From: Nitzschia sp. DOCU1
Lineage: Eukaryota > Bacillariophyta > Bacillariophyceae > Bacillariales > Bacillariaceae
Assembly (NCBI GenBank): GCA_951394045.1
Contig: OX595986.1
Span: forward strand, 2,385,534 to 2,449,533
Length of the DNA: 64,000 nucleotides
Direction of reading: 5' to 3'
Shown here piece after piece: positions 1-8,333 of this stretch. Position 1 is the stretch's first letter, and each line of letters opens with the position of its first letter. The position numbers and the translations under genes are program-made. The notes beneath the pieces are model-generated. The model saw only the letters and a list, made by a program, of their open reading frames with translations. It did not search any database and was not told the origin of the DNA.

Positions 1-479
1 CCGAGAGAAATCACCAATGTTGATGAAAGTGCCACGACGTGGTGGTCAACAAAGCTTGCGATGGGATGCTTGACAATGGCGCGAACGGCAGTCTGAACCA
101 TCCCTGTCTCTTGATCATAAGATATTGGTGTCGAGATGGAGGCATCGATCGGAATGAACTCGTGCTGCTTGAGAAGTTTGGAACTCGGCAGGGATTTTTG
201 CAGTGACCATCGGGCCACATCGGAGTCACCAACGTACAAATAGTCGTTGGAGAGAAAGGACTCTCTCTCGTAAGAGTATTCTCGTTCCATGAGGGCTGAA
301 GCGGTACCTCGGGCTTCCATGGAATCTGAAGACGGCGCGGTTTGGTGGCGACTGGCCTCCTTGTCGAGTTTTTCCTTGTAATATTGAACATAGATTGGAT
401 GGTGGTGATGTGCGTGGGGAATGTGGAATGCAACAGCGAGTGGCAGTGCCAATGCAAAAAGATGTAGTGGTTGCATCAT
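1..479 (-). CDS. Partial secreted or membrane protein, unknown family
   Basis: The 3' end lies beyond the window, so only the N-terminal ~159 residues are visible. The frame opens at ATG 479 and stays open to base 1. It starts with a hydrophobic segment (MMQPLHLFALALPLAVAF) that reads as a signal peptide, followed by a His-rich patch and a polar Tyr/Glu-rich stretch. Near the edge a hydrophobic run (VVALSSTLVISLG) may begin a membrane helix. I do not recognise the family. The signal peptide together with good codon content is the reason for choosing this frame over the overlapping open frames on the same strand. Confidence 0.6.
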   Translation of the reverse strand, partial: MMQPLHLFALALPLAVAFHIPHAHHHHPIYVQYYKEKLDKEASRHQTAPSSDSMEARGTASALMEREYSYERESFLSNDYLYVGDSDVARWSLQKSLPSSKLLKQHEFIPIDASISTPISYDQETGMVQTAVRAIVKHPIASFVDHHVVALSSTLVISL

Positions 480-934
480 GTTTACTTGCAACAGACGACG
501 TTATGACTTGCGAGTTGAAAAAATTATGAACTCGAAATCCTTTCCGAGTGGGATTGACGCATCCTCGACCAAGGAGTGATGTTCTCGCACTTTGGAACCA
601 CACTCCCAGTACTAGTACAGCTATTTTGTTCTATTCTAGTCGCTTGCAGTAGAGAACCGTTGCTGATATTAGTGCGGAAACTATGTAGATGAATTTTCAT
701 TGTTTTCGTATGTAGAAATATTCCGGAAGAACCGAAAGCAAGACAGGAAAGGAAATCGAATTTGATGGGTCGTTCATTTGGGGCGATCGCCTTTTCCGGC
801 AAGCATTATTCAGTAGTACCGGAACTCGCAGATATCGATCGGCATATTCATACTTTCTATCTGTAGGAGTTGATGTACCCAAAGCAACAGTGCAAGTATC
901 TGCCGAACTATTACTTGTTCCTTAAATTCCTTGG
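480..934. other. Intergenic, upstream of the partial gene
   Basis: 455 bp with only short shadow frames. It probably holds the promoter of the minus-strand gene ending at 479. No repeat or RNA gene is seen. Confidence 0.5.
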
Positions 935-1222
935 ATGACTTTTCCCGTTTTCGTACTCCTTGCTGTCTTCGGTGCTGGAAGATTGCCGCGCTCGTTGGTG
1001 ACGTGGTGGAGCGAAGGTTTGGCACTTTGGGGCGTGCGGCCGGCGGCGGCCGGCACGCGACACTCTCGATCCATTCGAATGGTTGCCCGTCGATATTTGA
1101 AGCATCCTTTGGTTCGAATGCAGATCCGGGACTACCAACTCACGAATGTGAAGTCTCTTATGAACAAGCACCACATTGACTATGGCACACTTTGCTCCTC
1201 AAAGTCTCGTTGGCATGGATAG
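935..1222 (+). CDS. Small hypothetical protein antisense to the secernin 3' end
   Basis: A 95-residue frame from ATG 935 with a hydrophobic start (MTFPVFVLLAVFGAGRL) and a basic middle. It overlaps the last ~40 bp of the secernin gene on the other strand. I do not recognise the product. It is listed only because the stretch between the partial gene and secernin is otherwise empty and because the start resembles a signal or membrane anchor. It could equally be chance coding. Confidence 0.2.
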   Translation: MTFPVFVLLAVFGAGRLPRSLVTWWSEGLALWGVRPAAAGTRHSRSIRMVARRYLKHPLVRMQIRDYQLTNVKSLMNKHHIDYGTLCSSKSRWHG

Positions 1223-2181
1223 GGTCCACCAGTAACAAAGTGACGGGCCAATGATGTCACTTCGGTTGTATCATCGCCATTTCCATTTCCACCCTCTCCT
1301 CTCATGACAATTTCGCTTACCCACGACGACGTCGTTTCAAATCCACCATGCATGCAGATACCACTGGAATGATCCCGAAGAATACTAATCATGGCGTCTT
1401 TGTTCATGGTTCCCTTGTCGGAATGATTCTGCAAGAGTCGTCGACCGCCGCAAAATCTCGTGTCTGACATTTCGACTTGAGAACTACCCGACGTGCTGAA
1501 TGCAGCTGCAAAATCCAATGGACCCTTAGAAGGGTCCCAATATCTTTGTTTAATAGCATATTCTTCGATACCCTTGGAGCACAAATCGAACTTGGTTCGA
1601 ATACTCATACAGTTGGAAATGTTTCGCACGCCCCTGTCGACTCGCTCTGCCACCCAATGGCGCCCAGAAGTCTCGACTATCCAGGCCTCTTGTGGATCCA
1701 CAATAAGGTAGGAATTATGATAGGTAAAACTGGGATCATTTTCCGCACAAGCACCTCCCTGTCCATGTTGTTCCAACAAGGTCGTAATAACGTCCAAGGC
1801 ATGTTTGGCCGAATTGCCTCGTTCCAAGCCCAGTCGTACTAAATCCATTCCCAGCAAATATTTCGGTTCCGAACTGGAATCATCCCGCGTCCATATTGCT
1901 TCGTTTCCAATCACAACGCCATGCTCGTTGGCTCCCATTTCCGCACCAAACATCCATTCGATCTGCGACAACAAGACGGCGTGGGTGACTGGGACTTGAT
2001 CAATGGCAATATAAGTACATTGGACCTTTTCTCCATCTGCGTAGGATTTTCGAGGATATTTTCGAATGCTCTGTCCTTCTCCTGCTGGTCGGTCGCTATT
2101 CTTTCCAAAAACAATCAATCCAGTTGGTGTGGCTGGAGGGAATGCCACGAATGTATCGCATCCAAACGGTCGTCGTTGCAT
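1180..2181 (-). CDS. Secernin-like peptidase family C69 protein
   Basis: About 333 residues from ATG 2181. The N-terminus reads MQRRPFGCDTFVAFPPA; the Cys at residue 8 matches the N-terminal nucleophile of family C69/secernins. Secernin hallmarks follow: VFGKNSDRP, YIAIDQVP, GAEMGANEHGV, LLGMDLVRLGLERG, EQHGQGG, and the late TGGPYPC equivalent of TGTPxP. Secernins are cytosolic N-terminal nucleophile-type proteins linked to exocytosis in animals; their substrate is unclear. Known secernins continue ~80 residues past the TGTPxP motif, but this frame stops ~13 residues after it, so a 3' exon may be missed or the gene is shortened. An in-frame ATG at 2241 would add 20 residues; 2181 puts Cys where secernins have it. 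Confidence 0.85.
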   Translation of the reverse strand: MQRRPFGCDTFVAFPPATPTGLIVFGKNSDRPAGEGQSIRKYPRKSYADGEKVQCTYIAIDQVPVTHAVLLSQIEWMFGAEMGANEHGVVIGNEAIWTRDDSSSEPKYLLGMDLVRLGLERGNSAKHALDVITTLLEQHGQGGACAENDPSFTYHNSYLIVDPQEAWIVETSGRHWVAERVDRGVRNISNCMSIRTKFDLCSKGIEEYAIKQRYWDPSKGPLDFAAAFSTSGSSQVEMSDTRFCGGRRLLQNHSDKGTMNKDAMISILRDHSSGICMHGGFETTSSWVSEIVMRGEGGNGNGDDTTEVTSLARHFVTGGPYPCQRDFEEQSVP

Positions 2182-2723
2182 GATGTTCGTTGGCAGCAGG
2201 GGTGGCGGTGTGATGTTGCACTTGCAGCTGTTCTTTGACATTATAAGATGTAAGAGTGCACGAATCATAAAGCAAGTCGTTGGACAAGTAAAAAGAGGTT
2301 GTTCGAGTCTAGTCTGAGACAAAGATCCAGATGCTGCTTTAGCGAAAACGAGGCAGAAGATTTGGATTGCAAAGATACGATTTTCGACTCTTCCGACCGC
2401 AAACTTTCGTGCGTTAGTCGTCCGTCTCGAGTCACATGAGTCCGTTCGATCGAAACTCTTCGATCGACGAACGAAAAACGCGCGTGGACGAACGTCGACC
2501 ATGGCCGAAGCACAAGAACGTGTGGACGACGGCTCCTTCATTGGTGCTCGCTTCCAGCTTCCAACTATTCTCGGAAGGAACCTCTACGTTGGTGAATATC
2601 GACCCTAGCGACCGAGGCTCTACGAGGAAAACAGGGTCCGCAGTGCAGTAAAGGAGACAATCACAACTCTCGGCATTGACACGGCCACAGTCCTCCTGAT
2701 TGACATATCATTCCACAACAACA
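2182..2723. promoter_or_regulatory. Divergent promoter region, secernin / DFRP-like gene
   Basis: 542 bp between two divergent starts. Around 2444-2472 there is a palindrome-rich patch with two CGATCG cores in inverted context (GTTCGATCG and CGATCGACGAAC). No coding sequence is convincing. Confidence 0.4.
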
Positions 2724-3643
2724 ATGCCGAAGAAAGATGCTCAAGCCGCCTCCAAAAAGACGGAGCAAAAGAAAAAGCAGAAAATCATCGAAGACAAGAC
2801 TTTTGGTTTAAAGAACAAGAACAAATCCAAAAAGGTCCAGCAGCATGTGGAAAGTGTCACTCGCAATGTGATGAATTCGGGAGACCGTCGTCAGCGAGCA
2901 CTGGAGGAGCAGCGCAAGGCACAAAAGGCGGCTCTGAAAGCTGCACGAAAAGCAGAAAAGGACGAGCAAGATGCTCTGTTTGGAGAGGCTTTGCTTAATA
3001 TCAAGAAAAAGACAACGACGAATATGAAAGATGGAAAGAATGAAGCAAAAGGACGTGACGCGGATGATGACACTAAAAAGGGCACCTCGCGAGCAATGAA
3101 AATGATGTATCAAATGGACGCGCAGGAAATGGAGGCAAAGCTAAAAGAAGATGTAAGTCGAGGGTGGGGAATTTCGGATGGTCTGTTGCCGATGATACTC
3201 AGCTTGCTGCTGTATTGTAGCCGAACTATGTTCCGACGATTGAAGATCAAATTGAGGCAGAACGACAGCTAAAAGTTGCAGAGCTTAAGAAAAGTGGGAA
3301 AGGTACACCTGTTACCCCAGAAACATTTGCAGCATGGCAAGAAAAGAAGCGAAAAAAGCGAGAAGAGGAAGCCAAGAAAATGGTCGAAGCAGAGCTGCGA
3401 AAAAAGAAAGGGGGCAAGGGATTGGCAGTCCTTTCTGGAAGAGATTTGTTCGAGTACAAGAAGGAATTATTCAATGTTGATGGCTTAACGGGAGATGAGG
3501 CAGAGTATCAAGGTTCTGACGCTGGGGACGAAACGAAGGTAGAAAGGACAGAACAGGACGTGGACGAAGTTGCAGAGAAAGTTCAATCGGATCTTTTCCT
3601 CGAGGGCGACGACGATGACCTTGACGACATTGACGATGATTAG
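2724..3643 (+). CDS. DRG-family regulatory protein (DFRP1/ZC3H15/TMA46 type) without CCCH fingers
   Basis: Two exons, 2724-3152 and 3221-3643 (donor gtaagt, acceptor gtag), give 283 residues. The N-terminus has the DFRP1 signature KKTEQKKKQKIIEDKTFGLK. The C-terminus has the DRG-binding DFRP block: TPVTPETFAAWQEKK, LSGRDLFEYKKELF, and an acidic Asp-rich tail. DFRP1 proteins stabilise the GTPase DRG1 and associate with translating ribosomes. Family members normally carry two CCCH zinc fingers between these blocks; here the middle (about residues 60-150) is Lys/Ala-rich and contains no cysteine. The acidic C-terminus and charge pattern suggest a cytosolic, ribosome-associated role. Whether this is a true DFRP1 or a finger-less lineage variant cannot be settled by eye. 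Confidence 0.85.
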
Positions 3644-3705
3644 CTAGCAACCTGGATTCAATTTTCGCTAAACAAGAGATCTATCGCTTGCCCATTTGGC
3701 AACAT

Positions 3706-4335
3706 TTACTCGTCATCGTCAAACTCGTCAGGATCGACGCCAGGATGCACCTTGCCCCACCCGTATTTTTTCGCATAGTGCAAATCTTCCTCGGAAAGAT
3801 CGCTGCGAGGCTGCAGGTTTCGCTTGAGTTCTTCTAACTTGTCAGGTGTAAATTCCCCACGAATAGCACGCTCACGCATATCCCGCTCCACTGACACGAG
3901 TTGCTCGTGCAACTCTTCTCGGGTCCACGCCGACTCCGGACTCTTAACGCGGAAATCATACCACGCAGGGATGTATTTTTCACGGAACTCGTCATCCTGT
4001 GCAATTTTCTTTCCGAGAATAGGCGATGCAATGAAAGCCAGAGTTAAACTGATCATGAGCGAGAGTTGAATGGCATTTTGACTTTTCGTATTGGACGATG
4101 TGCCTCGTCCTTTTGACTTGAGTTTGCCCTGCTTGGCAAGAATCCTTGCTTCCACGTATCCCTGCATAGCCTTGTGTGCGTCACGAGCAGCGTCTTCACG
4201 CTGAACTTCCGTCATGGAATTTGCTGGTGGTTGCTTATTGGAACTCATTAATCGACTGCGAATAATAGTCTGGCGGTGCGACAGCTTGCCAACGATTCCG
4301 CGGGGGATCGCTTGAATCATTTGTGACGAAAACAT
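3706..4335 (-). CDS. Small single-pass membrane protein, probably mitochondrial; unknown
   Basis: 209 residues from ATG 4335. The start (MFSSQMIQAIPRGIVGKLSHRQTIIRS begins basic, hydroxyl-rich, without acids) looks like a mitochondrial presequence. One hydrophobic helix (IQLSLMISLTLAFIASPIL) lies near residue 90, followed by a charged coiled region and an acidic C-terminus (DPDEFDDDE). The frame is open further upstream, but the upstream part is poor in coding character. I do not recognise the family; the layout (presequence, one helix, charged domain) resembles accessory subunits of inner-membrane complexes, which is inference only. It converges with the DFRP-like gene (62 bp gap). Confidence 0.6.
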   Translation of the reverse strand: MFSSQMIQAIPRGIVGKLSHRQTIIRSRLMSSNKQPPANSMTEVQREDAARDAHKAMQGYVEARILAKQGKLKSKGRGTSSNTKSQNAIQLSLMISLTLAFIASPILGKKIAQDDEFREKYIPAWYDFRVKSPESAWTREELHEQLVSVERDMRERAIRGEFTPDKLEELKRNLQPRSDLSEEDLHYAKKYGWGKVHPGVDPDEFDDDE

Positions 4336-4744
4336 CGTTGCCAACAACAATCGAAACGAAACTGTTAGAACTTTTAACCACAAAATAATCCGCCGATTGG
4401 ATTTCTTGATTCCAATCCGGCCGGAGTAGATGATACAAGCTCTCTGTTGCAGTCCGATCCCAACAGCAATGCCTGCGATCATGGGACAGCCTCCTAAATT
4501 CGTCATTTCCTTTTCTTTGTCAGATTTCGCGGTCGTGTCGTAGTTGAGAAAAGTCGTGTGAGTCAGTGAAAGAATATGCGTATGCCAATATGTTGGGTAG
4601 GTAATCCAGTCATCTCGTATGTACCTCAACTATAAATGGACCTATTCGACCAAATTTTGGCGCACCGCGAAGAACTGCCGCCGACACGCATCGATGACGA
4701 CGAGATTCTCACTTGACACTCACCAGATGACGCCGTTCTAATAG
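4336..4744. other. Intergenic, divergent promoter region
   Basis: About 400 bp between the small membrane protein and carnitine acetyltransferase copy 1. I see no repeat or RNA gene. Confidence 0.4.
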
Positions 4745-6973
4745 ATGTCAATCCATGGCCTCTCTCTGCTTCCGACGAGACTGCTTTTTTGTGCCGATCA
4801 GAATCCATTTCGACCGACCACCGACGATCTTCGCATTTTTTCAACATTATTAAAACGATATTGGAAGAGCATGCCACCAGCAGCCGTTACTATGAAGTCA
4901 TGGCCGACTCCAATGGTCGAGTCCAATGGCGACTATCGCCTTGAAATGTACTTGGAAGACCATATTGGTGGACCGTTATATGAATACCAAAAGAAGATGC
5001 CCCGACTTCCAGTGCCTTCCATTGAAAATACCATGGATCGTTTCTTGCCGACGGCTTTGCCCCTGGCCAGAACGGAAGAAGAACGAGAGGCGTTGAAAGA
5101 AGCTTGTCGAAAATTTCCAGAGCAAGCCGAAGAATTGCATGAACGATTGTTGAGACGACGCAATGAAGAATTTCCAGATTCGAGCTGGCTTCAACAATGG
5201 TGGAATCAGGTGAGAATAATCGTCGTATTCAGGGTACTCATGTAGTGCAATTTGTGGTGCAAATGCCTTACAGTGTTATTTTTAAACGCAGGCTGGCTAC
5301 TTGCAGGTCCGAGATCCCGTGGTTGTGAATGTATCGTATTTCTTTAGTTTTGTCGATGATCCAACCATTTCCGTTGGTGCCGGAGCCAATGTGCAGCGAG
5401 GCGCAACTCTGCTTTTTGCGTCCGCTCTGTTTCGAAAATTGGTGGCCACCGGTCAGCTTCCCTATGAACGTGTTGGAAAGAAAAAGACTCCTATTTGTGC
5501 GACGGCGTACAAATACATGTTTCATGCCTGCCGAATCCCTCGAAGGGACCACGACACGTATCGAATTTACGACCCCACTCACTACAAGCACGCCATCGTG
5601 GCTCGTAAGGGTCACTTTTTCTCTATTCAGCTGGTTCATCCTACCACTGGAAATCCCTTGCCCGTGACGGATCTAGAGGAACAGTTGCGGCAGTGCATTA
5701 CCCTTGCAGATTCCATTCCCTCGGCGCGTCCTAAACTGGGATTGCTCACCAGTAATGAACGTGACGACTGGGCCAATGCTCGCGAGACATTGTTAAAAGT
5801 CGGTGGCTTGGCCATGGAGGAGGCCTTGGAACAGCTTCAAAGTGGAGCGCTCGTGCTCAATTTGGACGACGAAGCACCCGTCTCAAGACAAGAGTGTGGA
5901 GACTTGTTCTGGACGGGTGGCTTGCGGTCGGGTGCCAATAGATGGTTTGACAAGTCGATTCAAATCATGGTTCCCAACAATGGCAAGGCGGGTTTGATTG
6001 CGGAACACTCCATGATGGATGGAATGCCTGTCATTAACTTTTCGGATTTTATGACCAAAATGACCTATGCCCAGGCTCGACGACAATCGGCGTCGTTGGA
6101 TACGGCGATGATTTCGGTGGAGGATATTTTTGGAAAGGCCCTTTCTCAAGTTGCCAGCCCAGCAGTGGTGGAAGGTCTGGAAAGCCAAGGTAAGCATGCA
6201 GAGTTGAACGAGTCTTCTCTCAACCATTGTATCTCACTTCATACTTTAATGCAATTCCAGCCTGGAAGGCCTTTCACAAACTCATAACAGACCACATACT
6301 GCATGCTCAGAGTTTTCAAGGATACGGTAGTGATTGGATCAAGAAAATGGGATTTGCACCCGATGCCTTTGTTCAAGTTGCCATGCAACTAGCCACCTAT
6401 CGCCTGTTTGGAGAACAAGTGGCTCAGTACGAGGCAACTCAAGTCCGTAGCTTTCTCCATGGCCGTACCGAAGTAACAAGGGGAGCAACTACGGATTGTG
6501 AAGCCTTTATCAAGCGCATGAGTCTGCGTCCAAAGTGGGATGAAACCGATGCGTCGATTCGTCACGAAAAAATCAAGTTGCTCCAACAAGCCACCAAGAC
6601 GCATGCCAAGTACACGGGACTTGCCGCTCAAGCGCAAGGTGTGGATCGTCATCTGTTTGGTCTTTCCATGATGGTACAAGACGGAGAATCTGCGCCTGCA
6701 CTGTATTCCGATCCCGTCTTTCAACGCTCCAAACGATGGCGGTCTAGTACGAGTCAACTTTCTCATCCTAGGTTTAACCTTTGGGGGTATGGGGAGGTTG
6801 TACCCGATGGTGTGGGCTTGGCCTATGCCGTATTGCCACGGTCGTGCGTCTTTAACATTACGGCTCTCCGGGCCACTGGTTGGACCGACAAGCTCAGTGA
6901 ATTGTTGGAAGAAGCTCTATTGGAAATGCGTCGATTGGTAGAGGCGCAGGCCGTGCCTGCCAGTCGATTGTAG
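4745..6973 (+). CDS. CRAT: Carnitine O-acetyltransferase copy 1, predicted peroxisomal (C-terminal SRL)
   Basis: Three exons: 4745-5209, 5292-6189, 6261-6973 (donors gtgag and gtaag, acceptors cag). Product 691 residues from ATG 4745 or 649 from ATG 4871. The choline/carnitine acyltransferase fold is clear: HIGGPLYEYQKKMPRLPVP, AYKYMFHACRIP, NRWFDKSIQ, the catalytic His in AEHSMMDG (His codon 6006-6008), STSQLSHP, and a C-terminal region with VPDGVGLAYAV. The enzyme moves acetyl (or short acyl) groups between CoA and carnitine. The last residues are ASRL, a type 1 peroxisomal signal variant; animal CRAT ends AKL. The two alternative starts differ by 42 residues, so dual targeting is possible. 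It converges with a dehydrogenase that also ends in a peroxisomal signal (58 bp gap). Confidence 0.92.
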
Positions 6974-7031
6974 TAAACTGTATAGTTGGAATCAAGGTCG
7001 TTCGCTTGCAGTGCTCCGAATCCGACGTCTT

Positions 7032-7922
7032 TTACAGTTTTGCCGGTATTATCGTCGTATCGGATGCGATCGCCATGAGCAAACGTTTTTGTAATCGTTG
7101 CATTCCTTTGAGCCATCGGGCATGATCCATCGCCTTGCGCCTCACATATTCTGGAACTTGTGGATGGGGAAAGATCCAAAAGTTGTTTTGGTGAATTGCC
7201 TGTAAAGTACAATCGGCCACGTAATCTGCACTGACCATGCCATCCGCCATGGCCGAATTCGATTCGCTTTTGACGGCGACAAAGGGTGTATCGACGGCTT
7301 GAGGGCACAAGCAATGGACTTGGACGTTGTCGGAATGTGCAATCGCCAGGTGTTCTGCAAACGAGACAGCTGCTGCCTTGCTGACACCATAACTCGCATC
7401 TGCAATTTGGGTTAGGAGTCCAGCAGCCGATGCCGTGATGCAAAAGATGCCCCTCCCTGGCCCCTTTTCCCAGTCTGCCAACAAGATCCGAGCCGCAATG
7501 ACATGGCTTTGTACATTGACTCGCATGATGTTGGCCCACTGCTCATCCGAATGTTTGGCGACGTTCGTGTTCAAAGTCGGTGGATAGATGATCCCAGCAT
7601 TACTGCAATAAATGTCGACGCGGCCCCATGTCTGTTTTACAGTGGCAATCATTTGTTGGATTTGTGTCGCGTCTGTGACATTACACGTCAATGCCAACAG
7701 CGACGATTTGCCACAGGAACGTTGAATGTCCTGGACGGCTTCGTGACTGTTTCGACGATCGACAACGGCGACTTTGGCTCCGTCCTGGACAAAGGCTTGG
7801 GCCAGCGCCTTGCCGATGCCGCTGGCTCCGCCCGTCACCACGACCACCTTGTCTTGAAACATCAACGGAGACGAGGTGGAATGCTGGGAACCTGCCACGT
7901 CTACTGGCGGTGATGACGCCAT
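7032..7922 (-). CDS. Short-chain dehydrogenase/reductase, predicted peroxisomal (C-terminal AKL)
   Basis: 296 residues from ATG 7922. Classical SDR motifs are present: cofactor-binding TGGASGIG near residue 30, the NAG of CSNAGI, the catalytic Tyr and Lys in YGVSK preceded by the Ser-containing ITASA, and PQAVDTPF. Following basic residues after the glycine motif (VVDRRNS) suggest either NAD(H) or NADP(H); the Asp in VVDRR favours NAD(H). The C-terminus reads IIPAKL, a canonical type 1 peroxisomal targeting signal. The substrate cannot be told from sequence. Its tail-to-tail neighbour is carnitine acetyltransferase copy 1, also with a peroxisomal ending, so a role in peroxisomal lipid metabolism is a reasonable inference. 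Confidence 0.88.
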   Translation of the reverse strand: MASSPPVDVAGSQHSTSSPLMFQDKVVVVTGGASGIGKALAQAFVQDGAKVAVVDRRNSHEAVQDIQRSCGKSSLLALTCNVTDATQIQQMIATVKQTWGRVDIYCSNAGIIYPPTLNTNVAKHSDEQWANIMRVNVQSHVIAARILLADWEKGPGRGIFCITASAAGLLTQIADASYGVSKAAAVSFAEHLAIAHSDNVQVHCLCPQAVDTPFVAVKSESNSAMADGMVSADYVADCTLQAIHQNNFWIFPHPQVPEYVRRKAMDHARWLKGMQRLQKRLLMAIASDTTIIPAKL

Positions 7923-8333
7923 GGTCAAGGATAGGTCTTACCGGTACTTTGAGAGTGCCACTTACTCATCTAAAGGGTGGGAATATGAAAAAACAAAAAC
8001 GAAAAGAAATGGCATCTGGTTGAAATCGAACGGGTCACAAAGATCTTTTCCGACTAATAATATCGGCGCGCGTGCGCTAATGCCGTTATTGGTGGCCGTT
8101 CCATCCGCGATCTTCGTTCGACCTACATCACCATTTTGATTGGGGAAACGAAACTTTCGAAGTGTTGTGGTTCACACTGAACTTGAAAACGACCATGGCA
8201 CACAAGTGCAACTCAACTCAACTCAACTCAACTCAACTCGTTTCCCCTTTTCAAAACATTACCTCATCATCTCAATAGCTGCCTTGCAACTTTTTGAAAC
8301 GTTGGTGTGAATACGGCATCGAGCGCGATCATC
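7923..8333. promoter_or_regulatory. Divergent promoter region with short tandem repeat
   Basis: About 410 bp between the dehydrogenase and the nucleotidyltransferase starts. It holds the CAACT repeat annotated separately; otherwise nothing is seen. Confidence 0.4.
8209..8238. repeat. Microsatellite (CAACT)6
   Basis: Six perfect head-to-tail copies of CAACT, about 95 bp upstream of the nucleotidyltransferase start codon. Such a tract may vary in copy number between alleles. Confidence 0.9.

Noticed and set aside
11..457. 148-residue minus-strand frame in the partial first gene
   Set aside because: A shadow frame; the neighbouring frame with a signal peptide that runs off the window edge is the better gene.
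6823..7539. Long minus-strand frame overlapping the dehydrogenase
   Set aside because: It is a shifted-frame shadow of the dehydrogenase, rich in Cys, His and Arg with no family motif.
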